This document shows positions 39,774 to 49,477 of a stretch of 64,000 nt of DNA, piece after piece. The stretch is taken from the NCBI RefSeq assembly GCF_009497655.1, contig NZ_CP023318.1, positions 62,001 through 126,000 on the forward strand, given 5' to 3'. The stretch's first letter is position 1. Each line of letters opens with the position of its first letter. A model generated the notes under the pieces. The model was not told where the DNA came from and did not search any database. It worked only from the letters and a program-made list of their open reading frames with translations. The DNA comes from Priestia megaterium (lineage in GTDB: Bacteria; Bacillota; Bacilli; Bacillales; Bacillaceae_H). The position numbers and the translations under genes are program-made.

Positions 39774-40880
39774 ATGAAGAGTGATACATATCAAATGAAT
39801 ACCATTCATATTAGTTCAAAACAGTTTTTTATTATTACGATTCTATTTATCGTAGGGGATGCCGTTTTGTATGTCCCAGCGCTTATTATAAAAGAAGCAG
39901 GTCACAGTATGTGGATTGTTGGATTACTCAGCTTATGTGAAGGGATGTTACTGGCCTTTTTGTATGCTAAACTGGGAAATCAGCTTAAAACAAATAGCCT
40001 TATGGAGTTTTTAGAAAGGGTTAGTGGCAAATGGTTAGGAAAAATACTTGGGGGTTCTTTTTTATTTTATATATTTGTTGACCTTCTCTTAATGATTTAT
40101 GAGATGGGATCTTTTATGGTGACGATTATTATCACGGAAACACCCATTGAGTATGTTATTATCGCTTTCCTACTAGTTGTTATTATCGGGGTTAGGTTAG
40201 GACTAGAAACCATCGTACGTTCTGCTCAAATCCTTTTTCCATGGTTTATAGGCCTGTACCTCTTGCTTATCTTTTCAAACGTATCTAACGCTACATTTGA
40301 GAATCTCCAACCCTTGTTTGAGAAAGGGACCTACCTAATCATAAAAGGGAATTTTTCAATCATATCCTATACGCTAGAAACGGTTATTCTTCTTTTTCTT
40401 TTTCCCTATGTAACAAAGAAAGAAAAGGCTACCCAAGCTTATATAGAAGGGGTTACGGCAGGCCTCTTTTTATTAATTGTTATCTCTATATTTGCATTAG
40501 CTGTTTCGGGTTTTGCTGTTTTGAAAATGCAGCTTTATCCAAGCTATATGTTAGGGCAGACTTTGCAACTTAGCTTTTTTAATCATATTGAGGTTGTTAT
40601 AGCTATTATTTGGTTTATCAGTTTGTTTTTTAAAGTAGCCATTTGCTTTTTTGTATTAACTCAAGCCTTATCTGAAATATTAAAGGTCCAAGAATATAAG
40701 ATTCTAACGTTTCCACTTGGTATGCTCATATTTGTTTGTTCCATTCTTTTTATTTCTAATAACACATACCTAGGTAATTTTATATCTTCTACGTGGATAT
40801 CGTATTCAATTACGTATGGCGTTTTGTTTCCTTTGTGTTTGTTGATATTAAGTTGGATAAGGAGTAAATTACGCAATTAA
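39774..40880 (+). CDS. GerAB-type spore germination permease
   Basis: The ATG at 39774 lies 9 bases after AGAAGGTG; a GTG at 39762 is less likely. The 368-residue protein has about ten membrane helices and fits GerAB/ArcD-type permeases: ISSKQFFIITILFIVGDAVLYVPALI at the start and YPSYMLGQTL with FFNHIEVVIAIIWFISLFFK later. B subunits bind the germinant in the inner spore membrane. No A or C subunit gene is nearby, so it is an orphan B subunit that may swap into chromosomal receptors, as known for plasmid-borne GerVB in P. megaterium. Confidence 0.85.
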   Translation: MKSDTYQMNTIHISSKQFFIITILFIVGDAVLYVPALIIKEAGHSMWIVGLLSLCEGMLLAFLYAKLGNQLKTNSLMEFLERVSGKWLGKILGGSFLFYIFVDLLLMIYEMGSFMVTIIITETPIEYVIIAFLLVVIIGVRLGLETIVRSAQILFPWFIGLYLLLIFSNVSNATFENLQPLFEKGTYLIIKGNFSIISYTLETVILLFLFPYVTKKEKATQAYIEGVTAGLFLLIVISIFALAVSGFAVLKMQLYPSYMLGQTLQLSFFNHIEVVIAIIWFISLFFKVAICFFVLTQALSEILKVQEYKILTFPLGMLIFVCSILFISNNTYLGNFISSTWISYSITYGVLFPLCLLILSWIRSKLRN

Positions 40881-40926
40881 GCTATGGTAGGTATTACTTA
40901 TATACTTGTAGTGTCTTTTTATGAAC

Positions 40927-40958
40927 AAAAAAAGAGCTTTATCGTAAAAGCTCTTTTT
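40927..40958 (+). terminator. Terminator of the germination genes
   Basis: AAAAAAAGAGCTTT and AAAGCTCTTTTT type arms with a short loop. Confidence 0.75.
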
Positions 40959-41075
40959 CATTATATTTATGGGTAAAAAAACTTATAGTTCTCTTATATT
41001 ACAGAATCTATAGATTTACTCATTGTTGTATTATTTGTATTACTTTAAGCTTACTTTAATCTATGCTCATATTAT

Positions 41076-41906
41076 TTAAGCTATTGTATTGAGAGCATTT
41101 GTGTAAGCTACAGCTTGATGTAAGCTTGCAAAAGTTTTAACATGGTCAACTTTAATTCCTAGGCCTACCATCGTTTGAGCAATTTCTGAACGTATACCAC
41201 TAAGCACAACTTTTACCCCTATAAGTCCCAAACCATCTATAACTTTAAATAATTGATCTGCTACCATGGTATCAATAATAGGAACAGCAGATAAATCCAT
41301 AATGAGCCAAGCTAAATGGTATTCACTACTTTTTGTTAATGCGTTTTCTATCAAGATTTGAGCTCGTTTTGTATCCAAATCACCTACTAAAGGCAGAATA
41401 CCAACTGTTTCAGTCATACGAACAATCGGTACAGAGAGCTCATCAATGGCATACTGAGCATATCTAATGTTTTGCTTATAATCGTTAAGATAAGTCTTAC
41501 TAATATACTGTGTAGCACAATCAATAATTGAATTAAAGTGGGAGATAATAGAGTAAAACTCTTTAATGGAAACCTCTTGCTTATCCAATTCTTCTAGTAT
41601 CATATCTCCAATGATGTCCCGGTAGTAACTAATTTCTTCTAAAGCAAGGTTTAAAGGAAGGTCACGTTCTACTAGTACATTGGCCATTTTCCCCGCCCAA
41701 TTTTTAATGAGAATAGCAGCCGTCTCTTTATCTGAAATAATTGATTGGGCGTAAATCGTTAATAGATCAAGGCGAAAAGGTGTTAGTTCTGTATGAATAT
41801 CATGGAACTCCGCAAGGTCTTGTTTCTTCCTATCTGCAAGTTCCTCTTTTTGTTGAATAATTTTATCTTTAACCGTTTGTAATCGTTGGACATTTAGTAA
41901 TTTCAC
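41076..41906 (-). CDS. RsbR-family stressosome protein with STAS domain
   Basis: A GTG start with GAGGAGAAGTGCCTT. The 276-residue protein has an N-terminal helical non-heme globin-like sensor domain and a C-terminal STAS domain (about 155-270). The two phosphorylatable Thr positions of RsbR paralogues are conserved: GDLDTKRAQ and VPIIDTMVADQLF. RsbR proteins form the stressosome that controls sigma B. A plasmid paralogue could add a new sensory input. Confidence 0.88.
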   Translation of the reverse strand: MKLLNVQRLQTVKDKIIQQKEELADRKKQDLAEFHDIHTELTPFRLDLLTIYAQSIISDKETAAILIKNWAGKMANVLVERDLPLNLALEEISYYRDIIGDMILEELDKQEVSIKEFYSIISHFNSIIDCATQYISKTYLNDYKQNIRYAQYAIDELSVPIVRMTETVGILPLVGDLDTKRAQILIENALTKSSEYHLAWLIMDLSAVPIIDTMVADQLFKVIDGLGLIGVKVVLSGIRSEIAQTMVGLGIKVDHVKTFASLHQAVAYTNALNTIA

Positions 41907-42118
41907 AAGGCACTTCTCCTCATAGTTATAATATATAAGGTATAAATAAGCCGTCTACCTTTTAAAGGGAAGAAGGTTTGCTTTTCATTGTACCACACGT
42001 TATTACCTTTTAATGACTTATAACTAGTTGAGGAAGTAATTACCTGTCGTTTGAAGTATCTGTCATGAATAGATTCCATAATCCTTGTAAGTCTAAATAG
42101 AATACTCTACATTTCAAA

Positions 42119-42163
42119 GCTAAAAAAAGAAAAGCTCTTGACAATTCAGGAGTTTTTCTTTTT
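42119..42163 (-). terminator. Terminator after the CBO0543-type gene
   Basis: AAAAAGAAAAGCTC and GAGTTTTTCTTTTT type arms with a loop of 12; symmetric T/A runs. Confidence 0.6.
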
Positions 42164-42186
42164 TATATTAAAGTGGCGTTTTCCTA

Positions 42187-42660
42187 TTACTTACATTCTA
42201 ATAGGTTATTTTCAAGCTTACGTATCCACTTATAGCACCCTAGCATAATTAAGAGGAGAAAAGGATCAATAATAGCTGAGTAACCTAAATTCCACCAGCC
42301 ATAATGAAAGTACCCCCAGGGTTCAGGAAGTAATGTAAGGAGTTCATAAAGTAAAATACCTACTAACCAAAAGATAAAGTAGCAAATTTTTTTCTTAATA
42401 GGTCTTTTAAAAGGGTACCAATTAAGAAAAATCATGTTGACAGGTGGAAGCAGTACAGTATGGACAAGGATTCCTTTCCAATCAGCTTGTTTTGTAAAAT
42501 ACCAGTAGGCGTGATATTTTAAATCGATAAAAACATCAAACATATGTTGAAAAGCAATAGTAAATGTCCAAATATGAAAAATCTGATTCCCTGTTAATTT
42601 TTTATTTGTGGTAAATGCAAATAAGTTAAATACGATAATAGCAATAACAAGTCCAATCAT
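42187..42660 (-). CDS. CBO0543 family membrane protein
   Basis: A 157-residue protein with four or five helices. The family features are visible: HIWTFTIAFQHMFDVFIDLKYHAYWYF, KGILVHTVLLPPVNMIFLNWYPF and LPEPWGYFHYGWWNLGYSAIIDPFLL. These proteins are frequent in spore-formers and of unknown function. Confidence 0.8.
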   Translation of the reverse strand: MIGLVIAIIVFNLFAFTTNKKLTGNQIFHIWTFTIAFQHMFDVFIDLKYHAYWYFTKQADWKGILVHTVLLPPVNMIFLNWYPFKRPIKKKICYFIFWLVGILLYELLTLLPEPWGYFHYGWWNLGYSAIIDPFLLLIMLGCYKWIRKLENNLLECK

Positions 42661-42994
42661 ATCTTCTAGGGTCCTTTTCAGCCTAAAATAATTATATTAT
42701 TGAATATAAATTCTCTTTAGGCTGGTTTTTATTATGAAAAATATTGCAATTCAACTGTAGAATCTATTGCACGACATATGAAAAAGAAAGCGTAGTCTCT
42801 CCTCAAAAGAGGTAATTTTTTAGTGATAATGATTTTTTATAATTTCTCCATAAAATATAATTTGATTCAAATAAAGAAAAGGTATCCTCTAACTAAATCC
42901 TCTTTGCTACAAAAGTAAAAGGGAGTGTTTTAAGAATACTTACAGAGTGATTTCACATACTAAAGGCAAATTATATTTGCAAGGAGATAAGTAC
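42661..42994. other. Intergenic stretch, about 330 bases
   Basis: Divergent promoter region between the CBO0543- and DUF3231-type genes; a GCCTAAA dyad at 42681-42726 is the only feature seen. Confidence 0.45.
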
Positions 42995-44002
42995 ATGGGA
43001 ACCGAACATAATGTTAAATTGAGTGCTGCAGAAATTGCACAACTGTGGTCATCTTACATGAATAGCAGCATGTGTCACTGTTTATTCACCCATTTCTTGA
43101 AAGTTGTGGAAGACAACCAAGTACAAACTATTCTAGATAAAGGTTTAGAATTAACACAAATTCATTTACAGAAATTAACTACTATTTTTCATAAAGAGAA
43201 ATTTCCTTTACCACAAGGGTTTGTTGTAAAAGAAGACGTAAATACTGCTGCTCCAAAATTGTTCTCGGATAGCTTCATGTTATATTTCAGCTCTAGTATG
43301 GGGGCCATGGCTCTTAATTTTTACGCTGTTGCGAAGGCAGCATCTGTACGATCGGATGTAGACACATATTTTTCTGAGTGTATTCGTGAACTTAGTGAAT
43401 TTGATAGTTTAACTAAAAATTTATTATTGTCAAAAGGGTTATTCATCCGTTCACCGTACCTGAGCCCTCCTCAAGAAGTAAGGTTTGTTGAGGATCAAAC
43501 GTTTATGTCTGGTTGGTTCGGTCACAAAAGACCTTTATCAGCAATTGAAATTACAAATCTTTTCTTAAACTTACAAAAGAACGCTATGGGGAAAGCTGTA
43601 ATGATAGGATTTAGTCAAGTCGCTCAGTCAAAGGAAGTAGGAAGGTTTATGGTACGTGGAAAAGAAATTGCGTCTAAACATACAGAGATATTTGGTTCTG
43701 TATTAAAAGACGATGACTTGCCAGTACCTATGACTTGGGATAACGAAATAACCGATTCAAAAATCCCTCCTTTTTCCGATAAAATGATGATGTTTATGAC
43801 AACAGCTTTGATTGGTCTCAGTATAGGGCTATATGGCGCATCGATGGCAACCAGTATAAGAAAGGATCTATCTGTCGATTATGTCCGGTTGGCTGCAGAA
43901 ATTGCTAAATATGCAGAAGATGGTGCAAAGATGATGATAAATAATGGTTGGCTGGAGGAACCACCACTTTCGGAAGATCGTGACAAATTAGCTAATACGT
44001 AA
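42995..44002 (+). CDS. DUF3231 family protein, two repeats
   Basis: The ATG at 42995 follows AAGGAGATAAGTAC; the longer frame from 42947 lacks a site. The 335-residue product has two similar halves, each about 165 residues: LSAAEIAQLWSSYMNSSMCHCLFTHFL and LSAIEITNLFLNLQKNAMGKAVMIGFS, then KLFSDSFMLYFSSSMGAMALNFY and PFSDKMMMFMTTALIGLSIGLYG. DUF3231 proteins are ferritin-like helical bundles found in spore-formers. Function unknown, possibly linked to the spore coat. Confidence 0.88.
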   Translation: MGTEHNVKLSAAEIAQLWSSYMNSSMCHCLFTHFLKVVEDNQVQTILDKGLELTQIHLQKLTTIFHKEKFPLPQGFVVKEDVNTAAPKLFSDSFMLYFSSSMGAMALNFYAVAKAASVRSDVDTYFSECIRELSEFDSLTKNLLLSKGLFIRSPYLSPPQEVRFVEDQTFMSGWFGHKRPLSAIEITNLFLNLQKNAMGKAVMIGFSQVAQSKEVGRFMVRGKEIASKHTEIFGSVLKDDDLPVPMTWDNEITDSKIPPFSDKMMMFMTTALIGLSIGLYGASMATSIRKDLSVDYVRLAAEIAKYAEDGAKMMINNGWLEEPPLSEDRDKLANT

Positions 44003-44098
44003 ACTATAAGCCATAAAGGTAATACTCCGAAGTAAACTATATCAATAAAGGCTCTCATCCTAACTTGAGAAAAGATATATTATATATGAATGAATATA

Positions 44099-44140
44099 GT
44101 AAAAACTACCAACTTGTGAAAGAAGGTAGTTTTTACTTTT
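44099..44140 (+). terminator. Terminator of the DUF3231 gene
   Basis: AGTAAAAACTACC and GGTAGTTTTTACT arms with a 14-nt loop. Confidence 0.8.
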
Positions 44141-44192
44141 CGACTTTATCCAATGATGCCTCACGGCTTCTTAAGTATTTTACGCACTTAAG

Positions 44193-44241
44193 ATATAAGC
44201 TATTCACATAGATAGTTCAGCATATACGAATAGCTTATATT
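44193..44241. repeat. 13-bp inverted repeat
   Basis: ATATAAGCTATTC and GAATAGCTTATAT around a 23-nt centre, next to the stop of the gene at 44255; a possible weak terminator. Confidence 0.45.
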
Positions 44242-44254
44242 GATTATCTGTATT

Positions 44255-45235
44255 TTATAATTTTTGTACAGCATATAGTAACAATTCTTCAATATTTCTT
44301 TTACCTAGCTCTTTCGCTTTTTGTTGCAATTCTTCTTTCAAATCGCTTGATAGCTTTACACGTACCACTTCCAAATCGCTATCAATATAAATGCCACGGC
44401 TACGTTTATTAATCTTTCCTGAGACAAGAACCGACTCTAATAATTCAATGATTTCTTGAGCTGATTCTGTCAACAGTACAGGTTTGATTTCAACTATAAA
44501 TTGTTCTTTCTCTTCTTGTGGCGTAATTCTCATGTTAGTTGGACTTAGGTACTGATAAAATAAATCCATAAGCTTATAAAGTTGTGATTTTGCATAAGCT
44601 GTTTGCTTAAAAGCAAATGTTGCATAGCCTTCTTTCGTAATCGGTTTTTTTGATTCAATTTTATAGGCTGCTTCATAGCCTCGATCAAGTAATTCTTCTA
44701 CTGTTATCTCTTCATGTTGCTCTGTAACAGCCATAATTGGATCTTCTACCGAGATGATACGTGCAAACTGCTCTTTTTCTTCACCTTTTTTTACAAAAAG
44801 CTGAAATAAAGCCACATTTTGTTCAGCATGATAGAAATGACGCTTACTCGGTTTGCGCCCAACTTCATGTGTACGCTTAAATTCTTCTAAATCTTCTTCA
44901 TTGACAAAATAACAATTAATTCCTCGATATTCTTCTTGGAATGCTGGTAACAGCTCTTGCTTAATATATTTATTGACCGTTGTAACCGAGATATCAAGTT
45001 GCTGGGCTACCTCTTTTGTCGTAAGTCCAGGCTTCTTTAATTCTTCTTGCAAACGAACGACATCTTCGATATCAAATTCATAGCGTCCTTCGATATGCCA
45101 GTCATCTTTATTAATAGGATTTAATTTTCCTTGCTGAATATATGTATAAATCGTTTTCTTTGATGAAATAGATAACATCTCCATCACATCTTCAATAGTA
45201 ATAATTTTAGTAGGATTATCAATCATAACATACAC
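44255..45235 (-). CDS. Two-HTH DNA-binding protein, candidate replication or control protein
   Basis: A 326-residue protein behind TAGGAGTGT. Two MerR/excisionase-like HTH units occupy the N-terminal third: IITIEDVMEMLSISSKKTIYTYIQQGKLNPI and LTTKEVAQQLDISVTTVNKYIKQELLPAFQEE. The middle is acidic, and the C-terminal 60 residues (VVRVKLSSDLKEELQQKAKELGKRNIEELLLYAVQKL) resemble a ribbon-helix-helix domain. Multiple DNA-binding units and the long AT-rich region upstream are what a plasmid initiator or master regulator would show, but no replication family was recognised. Confidence 0.6.
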   Translation of the reverse strand: MYVMIDNPTKIITIEDVMEMLSISSKKTIYTYIQQGKLNPINKDDWHIEGRYEFDIEDVVRLQEELKKPGLTTKEVAQQLDISVTTVNKYIKQELLPAFQEEYRGINCYFVNEEDLEEFKRTHEVGRKPSKRHFYHAEQNVALFQLFVKKGEEKEQFARIISVEDPIMAVTEQHEEITVEELLDRGYEAAYKIESKKPITKEGYATFAFKQTAYAKSQLYKLMDLFYQYLSPTNMRITPQEEKEQFIVEIKPVLLTESAQEIIELLESVLVSGKINKRSRGIYIDSDLEVVRVKLSSDLKEELQQKAKELGKRNIEELLLYAVQKL

Positions 45236-45705
45236 TCCTATTCTTTTTTCTTCATCTAATAATTAATTATATCATATATACATATAGTTAGAGTTTAAAA
45301 GTTTTTATAATCAATATGTAAATGTTATAACTAACTTATAAATATTTATGTTTTATTATTTACTCTAAGTGATGACAAATAGGAGATTTTTCTACAAATC
45401 ATATAAACAGTAAACTATTTTTATAAAAAGTAAGTTTACACTTTTACTTTTAAATAAGTTACAATTGATAAGTAATAAACATAATAAATAACTTTAAGTA
45501 GTTATTTAATTATAAAAACATTAAATATATATTTAAGATAATAAGTAGTTTAGATTTTGTTAGTAACGCTATTAGTACGTTTTTAAGGGTATTTGTTATT
45601 TGTATACATATAATTGGAAACTTGATCCTCGGATAGAGAAGAAACTATTTCAACACAAGGAAGACCTATAAATAAGAAGACATGTTTTACGAAAGGAGAG
45701 GTTTT
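45236..45705. other. Very AT-rich intergenic region, about 470 bases
   Basis: Between the two-HTH gene and the divergent recombinase. It has stacked short repeats (ATAAGT, TTATAA) and a dyad AAATAACT/AGTTATTT at 45486-45507. Candidate replication origin or recombination region; no gene. Confidence 0.45.
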
Positions 45706-46854
45706 ATGCAAGATTTCTCGTTAGTACACATAGGAACAGAAGTAAGGGAAAGAAAAGGAGGTTTCAATGAAATTGTTTCATTGATGCTAGATAATAAATA
45801 TTATGATGCCTTAGAAGAAAGAAATGAGCATCACCAGCGAAAAAGCGAAGATATGTTCAGTGATTTTACGGATGAAGAAATGATGTACTATTATGTCCAT
45901 CAGCGAAAGCATATTCGAAAGGACCGAGAACGAAAAGAAAATACAAAAACCGAATACCTACGGATTCTGCTGCAGTTTTATCAGTATGCGGTAAAAAGTG
46001 AGTCGTTCTTGCGCCAAGATGTTGACTATTATATAGAAGAAACTATTTTTAAAAACCTACGTCCTTGGCATATTCGAAACTATCAGGCGTATTTAAGCAC
46101 CGCGTTCTTAGGTAAGGGGGGGAAACCTTATTCACCCGCAACTTTAGACGCTAAGATGACGATTTTAAAAAGTTTTATGAAATGGCTACATGAAACGAAG
46201 TATATTCAGCATCCATTACACAAAGAAATCTTAAGCACATCACTATCTGAGCAAGAAATTCCAAATCGAGATTTGTATTACCATGAAGTCAAACAGCTCC
46301 TGGATTACTACAAAGAACATCCCATTAATTATGGATTGTTAACGATGTTGGCCATGACAGGATTGCGTATACAGGAAATAGCTAAAGCTTCGTGGGGAGA
46401 TGTATATCTAGACAGTTTAAGTGGTCATTATCGACTAAGAGGAGTAGGAAAGGGTGGAAAGAAATTTGATAAGTTACTTCATCCATCGCTACATGAACGC
46501 ATTCTTGCTTTTCGAGAACGACGTCATGTCAGTACAGCATTAAATTCAAGTGATCAAGGTCCATTATTTCCAACTAAAGATGGAGGGTTTTATCAATATA
46601 AAAACCTAAGTAATTATATTGTGCGTATCATTGAACGAACGGAATTACCTTTTAGAAAAGAACGGAATGATAGGATTACGCCTCATTACTTTCGTCATTT
46701 TTATGCGATTTATAGTAGGCAGCAAGGAGCCGATATTTTCTTAATTCAAAAGGAGCTTGGCCATAGTGACCGTAAAACAACAGAACGTTATCTGGAGAAG
46801 GTCTTGCAGCGAGAAAAAGAAGTTGGATTGTTGTGGAAGGAACAAGATTTTTAA
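45706..46854 (+). CDS. Tyrosine recombinase / integrase
   Basis: The ATG at 45706 follows AAAGGAGAGGTTTT. The 382-residue protein has an N-terminal SAM-like core-binding domain (about 85-190) and a catalytic domain with all conserved residues: Arg in MTGLRIQEIAKASW, Lys in GVGKGGKKFD, His-x-x-Arg in PHYFRHFYAI, His in ELGHSDRKTT and Tyr in ERYLEKVL. It could resolve plasmid multimers or act on the dif-like sites of this plasmid. It is longer than XerC/XerD (about 300 residues). Confidence 0.9.
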   Translation: MQDFSLVHIGTEVRERKGGFNEIVSLMLDNKYYDALEERNEHHQRKSEDMFSDFTDEEMMYYYVHQRKHIRKDRERKENTKTEYLRILLQFYQYAVKSESFLRQDVDYYIEETIFKNLRPWHIRNYQAYLSTAFLGKGGKPYSPATLDAKMTILKSFMKWLHETKYIQHPLHKEILSTSLSEQEIPNRDLYYHEVKQLLDYYKEHPINYGLLTMLAMTGLRIQEIAKASWGDVYLDSLSGHYRLRGVGKGGKKFDKLLHPSLHERILAFRERRHVSTALNSSDQGPLFPTKDGGFYQYKNLSNYIVRIIERTELPFRKERNDRITPHYFRHFYAIYSRQQGADIFLIQKELGHSDRKTTERYLEKVLQREKEVGLLWKEQDF

Positions 46855-47475
46855 TGGTAGATGTTAAAATAGAATGCTAACAGAAATGTTTCCTTTCATT
46901 TAAGGTTCGTGGGTTTTAGGTATTGTTATATTATAAGGTCATTTATCCCACTTCACTACTACATATTGTTATCATCAATACTAGAACACAATTTAAAGCC
47001 CGAATTAAGATTTATACAAATAGGGGATAGTTGTTGGAAAACTAAAGTTTCATATTTTTGATACAGAGAATTTGGAAAAAGAGAGATTGATTATTCATTA
47101 AGAGAATTAAGAAAAAGGGCAAATAATATTGAGTTTGAGACTAAAGTGTTGTCAGAATTAAACTACTCAGCTGATAAACAAGAAATTTCACCTAAGTATT
47201 TATTCTGTGAATAAATACTTAGGTGAAATTAAAAAACGTTAACTTAAGTATACTAAGGTGAAATCTAAGTCTATGTGAGATTGGAACAAATATGACTCCA
47301 AATTGTTACAAAAACAAACAGTCTTTAACTCTCATTTATATATCTATGTAAAGGTTAAAATCCAATCTATATAAGAAAAAATATATAAAAAAGTGATTTT
47401 TTCACTCAGTTTCCAACTGTGAATGTATATAATGAATAATGCATAGATAATATTTTGTTAGAAAAGAGTGAATTA
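46855..47475. other. Intergenic stretch, about 620 bases, with a gene remnant
   Basis: From about 47064 to 47214 one frame reads YREFGKREIDYSLRELRKRA and on to KYLFCE without a start codon, which looks like the tail of a lost gene ending in the hairpin at 47184. Confidence 0.4.
47184..47230. repeat. Perfect 22-bp inverted repeat with 3-nt loop
   Basis: Left arm begins AATTTCACCTAAGTATTTAT; the loop is TGT. A partial copy (AAGTATACTAAGGTGAAAT) follows at about 47245-47265. No T run, so operator, recombination or RNA structure. Confidence 0.65.
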
Positions 47476-48099
47476 ATGGGAACAAACGGAAAAATATTCG
47501 CGGAAGAACTTTTGAAAAAAAAGTCAATTAATCAAAAAGAATGTATTATAGAAACAGAGGTGTCGAATAAAGCTAGTGAAACTATTTTTAAAATTAAAGG
47601 AACATCAAGAGTAATATTGCGTGGAGATAGTAAAAACACAAATAGTATCGTAACTGCTGCACACGAGATTGGACATGTTATAAATAACAAGGAGAACATC
47701 AAAAAATATCTACGGTTTAAATACACCTCGTATATACTATCACTTATTATGATTTTGTCTTTGATTTTAGTAATAATCGATAAATTCTATCATGACATAC
47801 CTCTCGGGGTTCTCCTTATATTCTTCTTCTTTAGCTTCTCACTATCTTTTTATAGTGGATATGTTAAAGTAGTCGACGAATACGGGGCAAACAAAGAAGC
47901 ATTAAAGTTGTTATATAAATATTCTGATGCGATTTTTTTAAATCACAACGATCCTAGAAATTGGAAAAACATTCGAGATGAAGCTAAAAGTCAACTAAAA
48001 AGAGGAATAAAAAGATATAAAGAATCCAACTTTATTATAACCATTTTTAGTTTAGTTCCCGTCCTAACTTATGTAATTATCCATATATTCTCTTTATAA
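47476..48099 (+). CDS. Membrane zinc metallopeptidase (YugP-like, short)
   Basis: A frame is open from TTG 47455; the ATG at 47476 has AAAGAG nearby. The 207-residue product has TNGKIFAEELLKKKSI at the N-terminus (as TGxExAxxLL in YugP proteins), the HExxH zinc motif in TAAHEIGHVIN near 60-70, two membrane helices (about 85-125), a conserved EYGANKEAL segment with a possible third ligand and a last C-terminal helix. Likely a membrane-embedded or cytoplasmic protease. It may belong to the defence island to its right, but nothing proves it. Confidence 0.75.
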   Translation: MGTNGKIFAEELLKKKSINQKECIIETEVSNKASETIFKIKGTSRVILRGDSKNTNSIVTAAHEIGHVINNKENIKKYLRFKYTSYILSLIMILSLILVIIDKFYHDIPLGVLLIFFFFSFSLSFYSGYVKVVDEYGANKEALKLLYKYSDAIFLNHNDPRNWKNIRDEAKSQLKRGIKRYKESNFIITIFSLVPVLTYVIIHIFSL

Positions 48100-48113
48100 C
48101 TTAGATTATAACT

Positions 48114-48147
48114 AGATAAAAAGAGCTGATATCAGCTCTTTTTATCT
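48114..48147. terminator. 34-bp palindromic terminator
   Basis: Perfectly symmetric, AGATAAAAAGAGCTGAT and its complement, so it works in both directions. Confidence 0.8.
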
Positions 48148-48277
48148 ACTATACTCATTTAGGTATTTTCACTTTAAACGATTTAAATTTGACTGGTTTT
48201 AAAGAACCATATATAAAATAGAGGACACCCCAGAAATATAGCTTCCATATACAGAGAAGAATCCCTGTAGCGTGGCA

Positions 48278-48871
48278 CTATATGTTTTTAGATAACAATT
48301 CTATTTTAATGTTATTTTTCACAATTAATTTAGGACAATCCGTGGCATTCTCTTTTTTACGTTGTAGCAAATCAATTTTAAACTCATTTAAAATTTTATT
48401 AGGCAATAAGCCTAATAAAGCAAGATTTTCTGTTACTAAAGCAGGAAAATCTTTTATATAACAGCCATTCCTGTCCCATACTATAGTTTTTAGTTTTTCT
48501 ATAAAGTGTTCAAATGTGTATAATCTTTTCCCATAACCATAGAAAGTACTATCAATCATACTAATAGGTTTCGTATGAAAAAAAGATAACCCCATCATTT
48601 TAACAAGCTCCTCCTTATAGTTATCGATGTGATTTAAAATTAATTCAAGTGCATCATCGTGTCCAACTTCAACACCTTTTAAAAAAGTACCCGGCTTTGG
48701 ATATAACCCTATACCTCTCTCTTTAAATTTAGCATTGAGGTGTTGTAGTGTTTCTACAAATTTACAATAAGCTTGAAGTTTAGCCTTAAACTCTTTATTC
48801 CTAGAGCACTCATCAATTTTCTTCAACGCATTTAGCATTGTAAGCGTTCTTCTCTCAGCATAAGTGGCCAT
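48278..48871 (-). CDS. Unknown protein, 197 residues
   Basis: The start at 48871 follows CGGAGGAATTGT. A mostly helical, charged protein with no membrane segment (RRTLTMLNALKKIDECSRNKEFKAKL; ALELILNHIDNYKEELVKMM). No family recognised. It sits at the left edge of the defence island, next to an IS6 remnant. Confidence 0.55.
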   Translation of the reverse strand: MATYAERRTLTMLNALKKIDECSRNKEFKAKLQAYCKFVETLQHLNAKFKERGIGLYPKPGTFLKGVEVGHDDALELILNHIDNYKEELVKMMGLSFFHTKPISMIDSTFYGYGKRLYTFEHFIEKLKTIVWDRNGCYIKDFPALVTENLALLGLLPNKILNEFKIDLLQRKKENATDCPKLIVKNNIKIELLSKNI

Positions 48872-49477
48872 ACAATTCCTCCGTAGAAAATGACATAAGG
48901 ACATAATTACATAGTAAACACCCTTCTATATTTATCGGAAAAATCCTTCTCAACAATGTTGTGGAACAGGATTATCGTTTTATAAAAAACGAATTTTTTC
49001 AGATTTAGAAGCTATGCACATGATTAAAAAAGGAAAGATCACTCAACGAGAGCAGTCTGCCCAAAATCAATTCATTCATCAACTGCTTGGAATAGGTGAA
49101 TAATTTAAGAAATTATTGAAAACTTTTGCTCTTTTATCTTGATCAAGTAATTTCACTAAAACCATATATAGTATTTTATATCTACAAATTTGATGATTTA
49201 AGGAGGAATTTATACCTAATAATGTAGAATTATAATAAAGATAATGAATGCATAAAGGTGGTAGATTCATTATCTTCATTATAAATAATTCTCAAATGAA
49301 ACCACCTCAGTTATATACAGGAGAAGAGGTGATTCTACGAAAGTTATACAAATGTCTGAGAAATAAGTAGACCACAATATAATATAATGTAAACCTTTCT
49401 TAAAGATATATCACTAATTATTATATATTTAAACTTGGAAAGATGGGAGCTGAAAGCAGCAGAGTTATAAGAGCCTC
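48872..49477. other. Intergenic stretch with an IS remnant
   Basis: Besides the transposase fragment at 48952 the stretch holds a few short dyads; no intact gene is seen. Confidence 0.5.
48952..49103 (+). pseudogene. IS6-family transposase, 3' fragment
   Basis: NNVVEQDYRFIKN, then after a frameshift and deletion EAMHMIKKGKITQREQSAQN and FIHQLLGI: the C-terminal end of IS240/IS431-type transposases. The rest of the element is gone. It marks a past insertion at the left edge of the defence region. Confidence 0.8.

Noticed and set aside
49375-49410. TAATGTAAACC resembling the Bacillus dif right arm
   Set aside because: No acceptable left arm or spacer.
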